The notes under the pieces are model-generated. The model had not been told where the DNA came from and ran no database searches. It was given only the letters and a program-made list of their open reading frames with translations. From JAAEPI01 sp965212145 (GTDB lineage: Bacteria > Bacteroidota > Bacteroidia > Cytophagales > Cyclobacteriaceae): a stretch of DNA of 64,000 bases. The stretch is from NCBI GenBank assembly GCA_965212145.1, contig CBDBUY010000010.1:1-64000 (forward strand), read 5' to 3'. This document shows, piece after piece, positions 1 to 8,774 of this stretch. The position numbers and the translations under genes were made by a program. Position 1 is the first letter of the stretch. Every line of letters begins with the position of its first letter.

Positions 1-54
1 TTTTGATGATCTAACCACTAGGAAAGTGTAAATTCAAGCCGTTACTTCTTTTTC

Positions 55-1548
55 GTGAAAACCAAGATCACCTTAGCCTGCATTATATTCATTGCCGTTT
101 TGAAATTGGCGGCTGGTCAGATTGATAGCACCTTCACGACCAAGATTGTCATTGATCACATACCGTCTAATACTCCACGAGATGCGTCCATATTCATGGC
201 TTCAGAACTGGATGATTGGATTACCGACAAAGTGGAGCGAAAATTCGAAAGAAATGAGGATGGGAAACTAGAACTTCTTGTGGTTCATTCGTACCCGAAA
301 TTTCAATTCAAGCTGACGCGAGGTGATTGGGAATCAGCTGAAGCCAGAAAGAACGGCCGAGCCCGTCCCAACAGGGAAATCATAGTTAGGGAGCGATTCA
401 ATGAAATCCACATTACAGTGGATGCCTGGGAGGACGTTTCTTATCAGTGGTACACGGTTTATATGTTCTTTTTGATTATTACATCAATACAAGGCGTCTT
501 ACTAGTCTTGGCGATTAACACGATTCGAAACAAAAACAAATCAGCCAACTCCCTCCTTTCCATTCTGCTCGTTTTAATCACCATTGCACTTCTGGGACGG
601 GCTTCCACTTTTGACCCGAATGTATTTAACTGGCAACCAAAGTTGCTTTTTGTGCCCGAACTAATCCTGTTTACTTATGGGCCCATTTTCTACCTATATA
701 TTCACAAACTATTGGTCATCGAGATTAAGTGGAAATGGGTCATGCCCATGTTCATCCCCCTCATTATTCAGTTGATTCTTTACTTGCCTTATCTCCGAAT
801 GGATGCTGACACTTTCATTTTCAGGGTCATTGACCGAGAGCTGTTTCCTTATTTCGCGTTGACGGGATCAGCCGCTTTGGTCGCCAATACCGGCTATTGG
901 TTTTTGTTTAAGAAGATCGTTTCGAAGTACAGCCGTGAAGTAACCAGTGAAAATCAAAGGAAATATGTTCGCTTTCTAAGATGGGTTCTTGGCATCAAAG
1001 CGGTCTACTTATTTATTTGGCTTTCGATTGTGGTCATTTATCTAGCTGGGCGACTATTTGACATTGATCTACTTTTCGTCGCTGAAAATCTCATTGACCT
1101 ACTTTGGGTATTATTCTCGTTGATCATTTTCGCCCTTGCCTATTACGCTGTGAAACACCCCGAAGTACTCCGCGAAAAACGTAAATACCGGGATCACGCG
1201 CTTAATCAAAATGAGGCCTCACATATTCAGGAAAAATTAGTGGAGTTGCTGGAGCATGATAAAGTCTATACTGAACAAGACCTCACATTAGAATCACTTG
1301 CTCATAAAATCCCAACTGGTGCGCATTCATTGTCAAGATTTATCAACGAACAATACGGCCAAAGCTTCACTGAATTGATCAACACACATCGTGTGAAAGA
1401 ATTTATCAAAAGAGCCGAGCAGGAAAAAACCCCACATTTCCTGGAATTAGCTCTGAGGGTCGGATTCAATTCAAAACCTACATTCAATAGGGCTTTCAAA
1501 AAAATCACCGGTAAGACTCCACGAGAATATTTCAAGGGGGGAGCTTGA
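55..1548 (+). CDS. Membrane-bound AraC-family regulator with periplasmic CBM-like domain
   Basis: 497 aa from a GTG start. A signal-like hydrophobic stretch (about residues 5-21, ending AAGQ) is followed by an extracytoplasmic domain at about 24-130. Its pattern (NTPRDASIF, DDW, FKLTRGDWE, PNREI, a final AWED) resembles the starch-binding, immunoglobulin-like domain found in front of Bacteroidota esterases and amylases. About seven hydrophobic helices span 134-370, and an AraC-type double helix-turn-helix occupies about 390-497 (ALRVGFNSKPTFNRAFKKITGKTPREY). This is seen in the sequence. From the family one expects DNA binding controlled by a signal sensed outside or in the membrane. The MFS transporter gene 36 bp downstream is the likely partner or target, which is inference. 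The ligand is unknown. Confidence 0.85.
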   Translation: MKTKITLACIIFIAVLKLAAGQIDSTFTTKIVIDHIPSNTPRDASIFMASELDDWITDKVERKFERNEDGKLELLVVHSYPKFQFKLTRGDWESAEARKNGRARPNREIIVRERFNEIHITVDAWEDVSYQWYTVYMFFLIITSIQGVLLVLAINTIRNKNKSANSLLSILLVLITIALLGRASTFDPNVFNWQPKLLFVPELILFTYGPIFYLYIHKLLVIEIKWKWVMPMFIPLIIQLILYLPYLRMDADTFIFRVIDRELFPYFALTGSAALVANTGYWFLFKKIVSKYSREVTSENQRKYVRFLRWVLGIKAVYLFIWLSIVVIYLAGRLFDIDLLFVAENLIDLLWVLFSLIIFALAYYAVKHPEVLREKRKYRDHALNQNEASHIQEKLVELLEHDKVYTEQDLTLESLAHKIPTGAHSLSRFINEQYGQSFTELINTHRVKEFIKRAEQEKTPHFLELALRVGFNSKPTFNRAFKKITGKTPREYFKGGA

Positions 1549-1584
1549 AATCGATTCGAAGTACTTGACTTAAATTGCGAGCCT

Positions 1585-2823
1585 GTGAGAAGAATAATCG
1601 TATTAACTACCCTCATGATCATTGGAGAAGGAATCTTCCTTCTTCCCTTCGTGGTATCTCGGATTTTTCGACCTACTTTCCTGTCGGTTTTTGAGATCAA
1701 CAATTTTCAACTGGGATCTGCTTTTTCGGTTTACGGGCTTGTAGCTATGGGTTCTTATTTCCTGGGTGGTCCAATCGCTGATCGCTTTTCCACGAAATCC
1801 TTGCTCATCACTTCCCTTATCCTGACCTCATTAGGTGGCATTTTCATGGCGCTGGTTCCCGGGCTGAAGGGGCTAACAATTTTGTATGGATTTTGGGGAC
1901 TTAGTACGATTTTATTCTTCTGGGCAGCATATGTAAAAGCCACTCGCGCATTTGGAGGAGACAAAACACAAGGAATGGCATTTGGCTCGGTAGACGCGGG
2001 GCGCGGGCTGTTCGCTGCACTGCTAGCTTCTGGTTCTGTTTTTATATTCTCCTCTTTCCTACCTGAAGACGCTGACATGGCGACCTCAGGCGACCTCACT
2101 TATGCACTTACCCAGGTTATTTACCTTTTCAGTGCGTTCACGCTTTTCTCTTCATTACTGGTCTGGATAGGGCTACCAAAAACCGAAGCTGAGCCTGGTT
2201 CGGAGGTTTTTTCTTTCAGGCATTTGAAAAGTGTACTTGCCAGAAGAAGTGTCTGGATGCAATCCGTGATCGTGCTCTGTGCCTATGTCGGTTACAAATG
2301 CACAGACGACTTTTCCCTTTACGCATATGACGTCCTGCAGTTCAACGATGTGAATGCCGCTCATGTGGGTACAGTATCCTTCTGGATGAGACCAGTTGGC
2401 GCTTTGGCTGCCGGACTAATTGGTGACAGATCACAATTCTCTAAAATCATCATGTGGTGTTTCGGCATCATCATCATTGGGAGTGTCATCATCGCCTCGA
2501 ATGTCCTGCCGGCCGTTGGTGCAGTTATGGCCATCATGTCGATCGCATTTATCTGCGCTGGGATCTACGGACTGAGAGGACTTTATTTCACACTTTTTCA
2601 AGAAGCCAATTTGCCGCTCCTTTATACAGGTACTGCCGTGGGTGTGGTTTCAGCCATTGGCTACACCCCTGATATTTTTATGGGACCTCTGATGGGGTAT
2701 GTTTTGGACAATAATCCTGGAGCTCTGGGACATCAATACCTTTTTGTGATTTTGGGTGTCTTTGCGATTATTGGCCTAATCACGACCAGGCAGTTTAAGC
2801 GAGCAGTTAATCCAACTGCTTGA
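1585..2823 (+). CDS. MFS-family transporter
   Basis: 412 aa from a GTG start, about 12 hydrophobic segments, with the MFS motif A form GGPIADRFSTK after the second segment. A matching cytoplasmic loop GLIGDRSQFSK in the second half supports the two-times-six-helix fold. It transports a small solute across the inner membrane; the substrate cannot be read from the sequence. It lies 36 bp after the membrane AraC regulator on the same strand, so the two may form a sensing-and-uptake pair (inference). Its 3' end overlaps the convergent hldD gene by 17 bp, and no terminator hairpin is visible between them. Confidence 0.85.
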   Translation: MRRIIVLTTLMIIGEGIFLLPFVVSRIFRPTFLSVFEINNFQLGSAFSVYGLVAMGSYFLGGPIADRFSTKSLLITSLILTSLGGIFMALVPGLKGLTILYGFWGLSTILFFWAAYVKATRAFGGDKTQGMAFGSVDAGRGLFAALLASGSVFIFSSFLPEDADMATSGDLTYALTQVIYLFSAFTLFSSLLVWIGLPKTEAEPGSEVFSFRHLKSVLARRSVWMQSVIVLCAYVGYKCTDDFSLYAYDVLQFNDVNAAHVGTVSFWMRPVGALAAGLIGDRSQFSKIIMWCFGIIIIGSVIIASNVLPAVGAVMAIMSIAFICAGIYGLRGLYFTLFQEANLPLLYTGTAVGVVSAIGYTPDIFMGPLMGYVLDNNPGALGHQYLFVILGVFAIIGLITTRQFKRAVNPTA

Positions 2824-3757
2824 GATACAAGTCAATCCCCTCCTCTAATTCCGTAAATGGCTTATCGTATCCAATGCTTCGGACTTTGTCCATATTGGCT
2901 TCAGTGAAATACTGATACTTATCTCGAATATCCTCTGGAGTATCGATGAATGAAATGTTTTCATTCTTACCCATGGAAGCAAAAACACCTCTGACCAAAT
3001 CAAGGAACGTTCTGGCCTTACCGCTCCCCATATTATAAATGCCCGAGTCCCTTCTATGATGCATCATCCAAAACATCACATCGCAAACGTCCTGCACGTA
3101 AACAAAATCACGCTGCTGCTCTCCGTCCTTAAAATCAGGATTGTGTGAGCGGAACAACTTCATGCCATCAGTTTTCTTGATCTGATTGTAGGCATGCCAA
3201 ATGACAGATGCCATGCGTCCTTTGTGAAATTCACCAGGCCCGTAAACGTTGAAAAACTTCAACCCCGCCCAGAAAAATGGCTTTTTTTCCTGATCCAATG
3301 CCCACTTGTCAAATTCATTTTTTGACTCGCCGTAAGGATTTAATGGTTGCAGAAGAGAAATCTTACTTTCATCGTCATCGTACCCGTACTCACCAAGTCC
3401 GTAAGTCGCGGCTGAACTGGCATAAACCAGCGGAATTTGTTTTTTAATGCATTTTCCCCAAACCGCCTTTGTGTAATCAGTATTGAGTTTCCAGAGCAAT
3501 TCCCTGTCAAATTCGGCCGTATCCGTTCGGGCACCCAGGTGAAAAATAAACTCCAGTTCCTGATGAGGCTGCTCATCCAACCATTCAAGAAATTCGGCTC
3601 TATCCACCTTCGCCGTGAACTTGGTTCCTACCAGGTTTTCGTTTTTTTCTTCGTTATCAAATTTGTCTACCAGAATGAGATCATTGAAATTTTCCTCATT
3701 CAATTTCTTGACCATTTGGCTTCCAATAAACCCTGCTGCGCCTGTGACGATTATCAT
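2807..3757 (-). CDS. hldD: ADP-L-glycero-D-manno-heptose 6-epimerase
   Basis: 316 aa cytoplasmic short-chain dehydrogenase-type epimerase that makes ADP-L-glycero-D-manno-heptose for the lipopolysaccharide inner core. Seen: the NAD(P)-binding GAAGFIG at residues 6-12, the SSAATYG segment at 114-120, the catalytic YGESK (Tyr142, Lys146), and KFFNVYGPGEFHKGRMAS, typical of HldD. An ATG 18 nt upstream (3775) is open, but it lies inside a perfect TAnnTTTG promoter element at 3773-3780, so the ATG at 3757, directly before MIIVTGAAG, is chosen. It is divergent from the pterin synthase gene and convergent with the MFS gene. Confidence 0.93.
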   Translation of the reverse strand: MIIVTGAAGFIGSQMVKKLNEENFNDLILVDKFDNEEKNENLVGTKFTAKVDRAEFLEWLDEQPHQELEFIFHLGARTDTAEFDRELLWKLNTDYTKAVWGKCIKKQIPLVYASSAATYGLGEYGYDDDESKISLLQPLNPYGESKNEFDKWALDQEKKPFFWAGLKFFNVYGPGEFHKGRMASVIWHAYNQIKKTDGMKLFRSHNPDFKDGEQQRDFVYVQDVCDVMFWMMHHRRDSGIYNMGSGKARTFLDLVRGVFASMGKNENISFIDTPEDIRDKYQYFTEANMDKVRSIGYDKPFTELEEGIDLYLKQLD

Positions 3758-3772
3758 GCCTTGATTTTTCAA

Positions 3773-3780
3773 CAAAAGTA
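3773..3780 (-). promoter_or_regulatory. Bacteroidota -7 promoter element of hldD
   Basis: The minus strand reads TACTTTTG, a perfect match to the Bacteroidota -7 consensus TAnnTTTG, ending 15 nt before the chosen hldD ATG. No clear TTG -33 element is seen at the right distance. It overlaps the alternative upstream ATG and so argues for the shorter protein. Confidence 0.5.
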
Positions 3781-3801
3781 AAAGGAACTTGCCGTCCCCC
3801 C

Positions 3802-3809
3802 TATCTTTG
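3802..3809 (+). promoter_or_regulatory. Bacteroidota -7 promoter element of the pterin synthase gene
   Basis: TATCTTTG matches TAnnTTTG exactly and ends 4 nt before the ATG at 3814, so the transcript would be leaderless or nearly so. Together with the hldD element at 3773-3780 it makes a very compact divergent promoter pair. Confidence 0.5.
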
Positions 3810-3813
3810 CGCC

Positions 3814-4229
3814 ATGGTTTATGTGAGTAGAAAGGAGCACTTCAACGCCGCGCATCGGCTTTACAGGGAAGACTGGTCTGCCAAGAAGAACAAGGAGGTT
3901 TTTGGCCCGTGTGCCAATGAAAATTGGCATGGCCACAATTTTGAAATTATTGTGACCGTAAAAGGTCGGCCTGACCCGGAGACTGGTTTTGTGATTGATC
4001 TAAAAAACTAAGCACATTGATTCGTACAGAAGTGTTGGAGAAATTGGATCACAAGAACTTAAACCTGGATGTGGATTTCATGAAAGGTATCATGCCGAGT
4101 TGTGAAAATCTGGTGGCAGAAATTTGGAAGATCATTGATCCGAAAATTCCTGCGATTGCCCCACAAGCTCAACTTCACAGCATCAAATTGTACGAAACCC
4201 CTAGAAATTTTGTAGAATATCTGGGATAA
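3814..4229 (+). CDS. 6-pyruvoyl-tetrahydropterin synthase / QueD-family protein, frame interrupted
   Basis: Two reading frames together give one family-length protein of about 138 aa. The first (3814-4011, 65 aa) holds the zinc ligands and catalytic Cys: FNAAHRL and CANENWHGH. The second (from 4008, ending 4229) holds LDHKNLN and the C-terminal KLYETPRNF with the conserved Glu. The first frame stops at TAA 4009-4011 right after CTA AAA AAC; moving to the -1 frame there gives VIDLKN-LSTLIRTEV, which is the expected family sequence. The cause may be a missing A in the A6 run (a real mutation or a sequence error), transcript slippage, or -1 ribosomal frameshifting. The Cys-x5-HGH spacing is like classical 6-pyruvoyl-tetrahydropterin synthase; E. 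coli QueD has Cys-x3-HGH. The substrate is therefore left open. Confidence 0.8.
4002..4008 (+). other. Slippery heptamer A AAA AAC next to an in-frame stop
   Basis: In the zero frame the codons are CTA AAA AAC TAA. The heptamer has the X XXY YYZ form, and a -1 shift on it enters exactly the frame that encodes the rest of the protein. I see no convincing downstream hairpin or pseudoknot and no close Shine-Dalgarno-like stimulator, so an indel in the A run is the simpler explanation. Confidence 0.55.
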
Positions 4230-4311
4230 GGTTTAATTGCTCAAACTTTTATTGTGTCCAAATAGCTAATATTCTTATCTTCATGGTTACAATTTCACTC
4301 ACCAGCCTGCA

Positions 4312-7300
4312 ATGAGATTTTTATTAAGCGCCACGTTCTTTTTTGGCATTGTTTTGTCCGTTTGGGCACAGCGTACTGTTACCGGAACAGTCACCGATGA
4401 CCAAGGCAATCCTATTCCTTCTGTGAACATTAAAGTCATTGGCACAACTGATGGTGCTATCACCGATGTGGATGGCAAATACAGGATTTCCGTCCCGGAT
4501 GATTACTCCATTCTTATTTTCTCAGGACCTGGTGTTTTCAGTCGGGAAATTTCTGCCGGCACCCAAACAGTCATCGATGTGAAAATGAAGGTTAAATCAT
4601 CAGGTGGAGACTCTGAAGTCCTACGAACCGGAATGGGCGGTGGCCTCACCAAAGAGCAAAACACAGGAAATGTCAGTCAGGTATCCGGGGAGGATATAAG
4701 AGATAATCCTGTTTCCAATTTGGAATCTTCCCTGCAAGGACGAACCGCCGGAGTAGTGGTTAAATCGACTGGTGTGCAGGTTAGAGGATCAGCTTCCTTA
4801 ACGGCAAGTAATTCTCCGCTTTATGTGGTTGACGGAGTTCCGTTGGCTTCTGGTAATCAATCAAACATCAATCCGGCCAACATCAAGTCAATGGAAATCC
4901 TTAAGGACGCTTCTGCAGCAGCCATTTATGGAAGTCGGGCTGCTAATGGCGTGATCGTAATTACCACGCATTCTGGGAGATCAAGCAAAATGCAGATTGA
5001 AGCTGACTATCAGATCGGAGTGGCTCAAACGCCAAAATTTCTCGACCTCTACTCCGCGGATGACTACAACCAACAAGTCATCGAGTTTGTCGTGCGACAA
5101 TCCGGACTAGGGCAGCATGTTTCTCAGGATAATTTACGAATCTGGCAACAGACCCTGGAATCAGGAAGCTCCATCATCGTTGGAAATGTAACGATTGATG
5201 AAATTGGATTTTTGAACCTGCTTAATTATGATACAGATTGGCAGGATCGCGTTTTTCAAACAGCAATGACCCACAGGGCAGCTTTGAGTGCACAAGGCGG
5301 AACTGATAAACTTGGTTATTTCGTCTCGACAGTTTTCAATACTCAGGAAGGGATTTTAATCGGCAGGAATTCTCAAAACTTCAATGCGCTCGTTTCCCTT
5401 AACAGCCAGATCAATTCGAAGCTATCTGCTCGATTGAGCCTAAACATGATTCGAGATAAGCAAGACCGGTTAAGGGAAGATCAGGATTTGGGTGCGCCAT
5501 TGCAGGCGATTGCATTGCCTCCGTCAGATGAGCCGGACCCAAATAACAACTACTACCTACGGGTTTCAAGCTTACTTTACAATCCGGAAACTGAAATCTA
5601 CAACAGTACGAATCAGGCCATTTCCACAGGTTGGATTGGAAGTTTAGGCCTGACTTATGAAATCAATGAGCAGTTGTCGCTGGACGCTACCTTGGGAATG
5701 GACGTGAGTGACGGTGAGGATATTCTGGAACTCGGTGGAGCCACGAGAGATGGCGGAGGAACTTTCCAAGGTCCCGGCAGTGGACGCTCTCTTTACGGCA
5801 CTTCGGCTATCCGTAATTACCTTGTAAATGGCTGGGCCACTTACAAACCTGCTATCAACGAGACCAGCACCTTATCTGTTGTTGTGGGTTCATCGTATGA
5901 GCAATCGACTGGAGATTTCACTTTCAGAGCAGCGAATGTCGCTACCGTGAATGAGCTAAAATCAATGCAGGATACCAATCCACTTTTGGAAACCAATCCG
6001 ATCCCAGGTTCTGCCAGTTCGTTCGTTTCCGTTTTTAGCCGGGTGAATTATTCAATCCAAGACAAATACCTATTCTCTGTAAGCGGTCGATATGACGGAT
6101 CATCCAAGTTTGCTGATGCCAATCGATTTGGCACTTTTTACGCTTTGTCGGGAGGTTGGATCATGAGTGAGGAAAACTTCTTCGGGGATGGATTCATTAA
6201 ATACTTAAAGCTGAAGGCAAGCTACGGTGTAATCGGAAACACACCTCTCGGTGATTTTGACTACCGTAAAAATTACAGCATAGTTAGGTACGGAGGCGCT
6301 CTGGGCTATAAACTATTGAACCCAGTAAATGAAAATCTTCAGTGGGAAACAACCTCTCAGCTTAACATTGGAATGGAATACTCTCTGGGAGAAAGAATTA
6401 GCGGCTCATTCGATTATTATATGAAGAACACTGAGGATTTGTTATTCCCAGTGCCTGTAAGTCCGACCAGCGGATTTTCATCAGTCATCCAAAACGGCGG
6501 GTCCATGGAAAATTCCGGATTTGAAATTGGCTTGACTACACGAAACATCGACCAGCCAGATTGGAAGTGGACAACTGATTTCAATATCACGTTTGCCCAA
6601 AACAAGATCACAAACCTTAATGGCGAGCGTCTCGTGCTTGGCTCCAATGCCTTTATAGAAGGATTCCCTGCCTCCTCCTTTTTTCTGAGAAAGTATGCAG
6701 GAGTTGACCCAGACACGGGTGATGCACTTTACGACGATGGAAACGGTGGCACCACCACCGACTGGGAGAGCGCCCCTAGACAGATCGTTGGCAATCCAAA
6801 CCCGGGTAACTTCGGTGGGATCACGAACAATGTGACTTATAAGAATTTCGATCTTTCCTTCATGGTACAGTTTGTTGGAGACGTAGATGTCTATTTCGCC
6901 ACCGGAGAATTCATGGCCAATAGTGGAATCCTTGGTTTGACTCAATTGAAATCGCAAACAGATCGATGGTATAACAGCGATGATCCTGGAAAATATCCAC
7001 GACTTGATCCTCAACAAACGGACACAGAATCCTCTACCCGCTGGCTTGAAGATGGTAGCTACGCCAGGTTAACGAATGTGATTTTGACTTACAACTTACC
7101 TGCCACGCAGGTTGAGCAGTGGGGTCTAACACATGCGGAAGTTTACATTGGTGCACAAAACCTATGGACCATCACCAATTATTCCGGTTATGATCCGGAT
7201 GTTGTGTACGTGGATCCAACAACGGGAACATTGGGACAAAACATTAACAAAGGAGTGGACAATTTCACCCCTCCTCAACCTCAGATTTTTACCGCTGGAA

Positions 7301-7317
7301 TCAAGATCGGATTATGA
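4312..7317 (+). CDS. SusC/RagA-family TonB-dependent outer-membrane transporter
   Basis: 1001 aa. A signal peptide (about 1-19, ending VWAQ) is followed by a carboxypeptidase-regulatory-like beta domain (about 21-93, RTVTGTVTDDQGNPIPSVNI) and a plug domain (about 110-225) with LQGRTAGVVV, QVRGSASL, SPLYVVDGVPL and the SusC-typical ANGVIVITT. The remainder is a long beta-barrel. It imports oligomeric nutrients with its SusD partner, energised by TonB. The stop overlaps the start of the SusD gene by 4 nt (ATGA), so translation is coupled. No glycosidase, peptidase or regulator belonging to a utilisation locus lies beside it, so the substrate is unknown. Confidence 0.95.
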   Translation: MRFLLSATFFFGIVLSVWAQRTVTGTVTDDQGNPIPSVNIKVIGTTDGAITDVDGKYRISVPDDYSILIFSGPGVFSREISAGTQTVIDVKMKVKSSGGDSEVLRTGMGGGLTKEQNTGNVSQVSGEDIRDNPVSNLESSLQGRTAGVVVKSTGVQVRGSASLTASNSPLYVVDGVPLASGNQSNINPANIKSMEILKDASAAAIYGSRAANGVIVITTHSGRSSKMQIEADYQIGVAQTPKFLDLYSADDYNQQVIEFVVRQSGLGQHVSQDNLRIWQQTLESGSSIIVGNVTIDEIGFLNLLNYDTDWQDRVFQTAMTHRAALSAQGGTDKLGYFVSTVFNTQEGILIGRNSQNFNALVSLNSQINSKLSARLSLNMIRDKQDRLREDQDLGAPLQAIALPPSDEPDPNNNYYLRVSSLLYNPETEIYNSTNQAISTGWIGSLGLTYEINEQLSLDATLGMDVSDGEDILELGGATRDGGGTFQGPGSGRSLYGTSAIRNYLVNGWATYKPAINETSTLSVVVGSSYEQSTGDFTFRAANVATVNELKSMQDTNPLLETNPIPGSASSFVSVFSRVNYSIQDKYLFSVSGRYDGSSKFADANRFGTFYALSGGWIMSEENFFGDGFIKYLKLKASYGVIGNTPLGDFDYRKNYSIVRYGGALGYKLLNPVNENLQWETTSQLNIGMEYSLGERISGSFDYYMKNTEDLLFPVPVSPTSGFSSVIQNGGSMENSGFEIGLTTRNIDQPDWKWTTDFNITFAQNKITNLNGERLVLGSNAFIEGFPASSFFLRKYAGVDPDTGDALYDDGNGGTTTDWESAPRQIVGNPNPGNFGGITNNVTYKNFDLSFMVQFVGDVDVYFATGEFMANSGILGLTQLKSQTDRWYNSDDPGKYPRLDPQQTDTESSTRWLEDGSYARLTNVILTYNLPATQVEQWGLTHAEVYIGAQNLWTITNYSGYDPDVVYVDPTTGTLGQNINKGVDNFTPPQPQIFTAGIKIGL

Positions 7318-8765
7318 GAAAGACAGGACTGATCATCGCTATTTCTTTATTGGTTGCCTCCTGCGGATCGCTGCTGGAAGTTGAACCAAGTAACAACCTG
7401 TCTGGTGATATTTTCACTGACGAGGAAAGCATTCAAAATGCCTTGAATGGAGCATACTTTAATCTTGGAGGTATTAACGGAGGTGAAATGTTTGGAGGTG
7501 ACTTCCAGCTAATTCCTTCTTTGCTCACGGTACAGAGTGATTTCGAAATGGCTTGGGACGACATCAATGGAGCGAGCTATACGGATTTTGAAGAGAAAAA
7601 CATTCAAGCTATCAACGGTCGAGTAGAGGCAAGCTGGAGACGGGCCTATGAAACCATCAATGTTCTCAATAGTATTTTGGAGAATATCGAGAACGTGGAA
7701 AACACTTCTTCGCGTTCCAGAATTCAGGGCGAAGCGCTGGCCATGCGAGCGATTATTTATTTTGAAATGGCGAGACTTTGGGGACCGGAATATCGCCCAT
7801 CTGTAGTGGACACAGAAGTCTTTCCGCTTTTGCTGGAATCGGTAGATATTCCCGGCAGTACTCCAGCGTTCAATACGCTTGGTGAGGTTTACACGCAAGT
7901 GGAAGCTAATCTAGCCACAGCCTCCACACTTCTTGAATCCTTAGGAACAAATGGAACAGGAATCAATTATTACACCTGTCAGGCCTATCTGATGAGGAGT
8001 GCCATGCACAAGAATGCATACGATGATGCAATCACTTTTGCTGAAAATATCATCGACGACAATGTGTATTCTTTGGCTGCTACACCCCTGCAGGCTTTCA
8101 ACAATACCAGCAACACTTCCGAAGATATCTTTGCTATTCAGCAAACTCAATCCAATAATGCGGGAAGTTTGGCCACAGGTACAGGCGTGACGAATTTCTA
8201 TTCCTCACTAACCAATCAAGGTCTGGGAGCCGTCAGGATTCGTGAAGCTTTTCTGAACAACATATTCGGTGATTTCGATTACAGTCCAGAGTATGACTCC
8301 ATTGATCTTCGATATGGTATTGACACATTGTCAACTGAAAGTACCATCGACGATTTGGAAGCAGGCTTCTATGTGAACGTCCTTAATACACTCACCCTGT
8401 CACCTTTCAAGTACGGCGCTAGAGACCGGGTGATTCCCGTGATCAGATATGCTGAAATTTTACTTTCCAGAGCTGAAATTCTGGCCTTCCAGAATCCTGT
8501 TACTGTCAACTCCACGGCTCTTGCTGATTACAACGCCGTACGTACAAGAGCCGGACTTCCAGCCTTGGATGCCTCCGATTTCGATCTCGGTGTAGACTTA
8601 TACGACAGCATTCTCGTGGAGCGGCGCAGGGAATTCCTCTACGAGGGTCAACTTTTCCACGACCTAAGAAGGCTTGAGGCAGAGCTTAACGGCACACCGC
8701 TTTCTGATCCTCAGTTTATCTTACCGATACCACAATCCGAGCAGGATGCCGGTGGTAATCAATAG
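7314..8765 (+). CDS. SusD/RagB-family outer-membrane lipoprotein
   Basis: 483 aa. The N-terminus is a lipoprotein signal with lipobox VASC (Cys19), followed by EVEPSNNLSGDIFTDEESIQNALNGAY, typical of the SusD N-terminal region, and tetratricopeptide-like helices (QGEALAMRAIIYFEMARLWG). The C-terminal part has RYAEILLSRAE and ERRREFLYEGQLFHDLRR followed by ILPIPQSE, family signatures. It forms the surface lid of the SusC channel and binds the substrate. It overlaps the SusC gene by 4 nt and is followed 9 nt later by lpxB, so it may be transcribed together with lpxB even though the roles differ. Confidence 0.95.
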   Translation: MRKTGLIIAISLLVASCGSLLEVEPSNNLSGDIFTDEESIQNALNGAYFNLGGINGGEMFGGDFQLIPSLLTVQSDFEMAWDDINGASYTDFEEKNIQAINGRVEASWRRAYETINVLNSILENIENVENTSSRSRIQGEALAMRAIIYFEMARLWGPEYRPSVVDTEVFPLLLESVDIPGSTPAFNTLGEVYTQVEANLATASTLLESLGTNGTGINYYTCQAYLMRSAMHKNAYDDAITFAENIIDDNVYSLAATPLQAFNNTSNTSEDIFAIQQTQSNNAGSLATGTGVTNFYSSLTNQGLGAVRIREAFLNNIFGDFDYSPEYDSIDLRYGIDTLSTESTIDDLEAGFYVNVLNTLTLSPFKYGARDRVIPVIRYAEILLSRAEILAFQNPVTVNSTALADYNAVRTRAGLPALDASDFDLGVDLYDSILVERRREFLYEGQLFHDLRRLEAELNGTPLSDPQFILPIPQSEQDAGGNQ

Positions 8766-8774
8766 AATCTCTTC

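Noticed and set aside
4002..4060. Stimulatory pseudoknot for a programmed -1 frameshift after the A AAA AAC site
   Set aside because: No stable hairpin or pseudoknot could be paired by eye in the 50 nt downstream, and no Shine-Dalgarno-like motif lies about 10 nt upstream. Kept as a finding only because of the heptamer and frame match.
4230..4311. Possible riboswitch or regulator site before the SusC gene
   Set aside because: The 82 bp gap is AT-rich, without paired stems or a perfect TAnnTTTG element; nothing specific can be supported.
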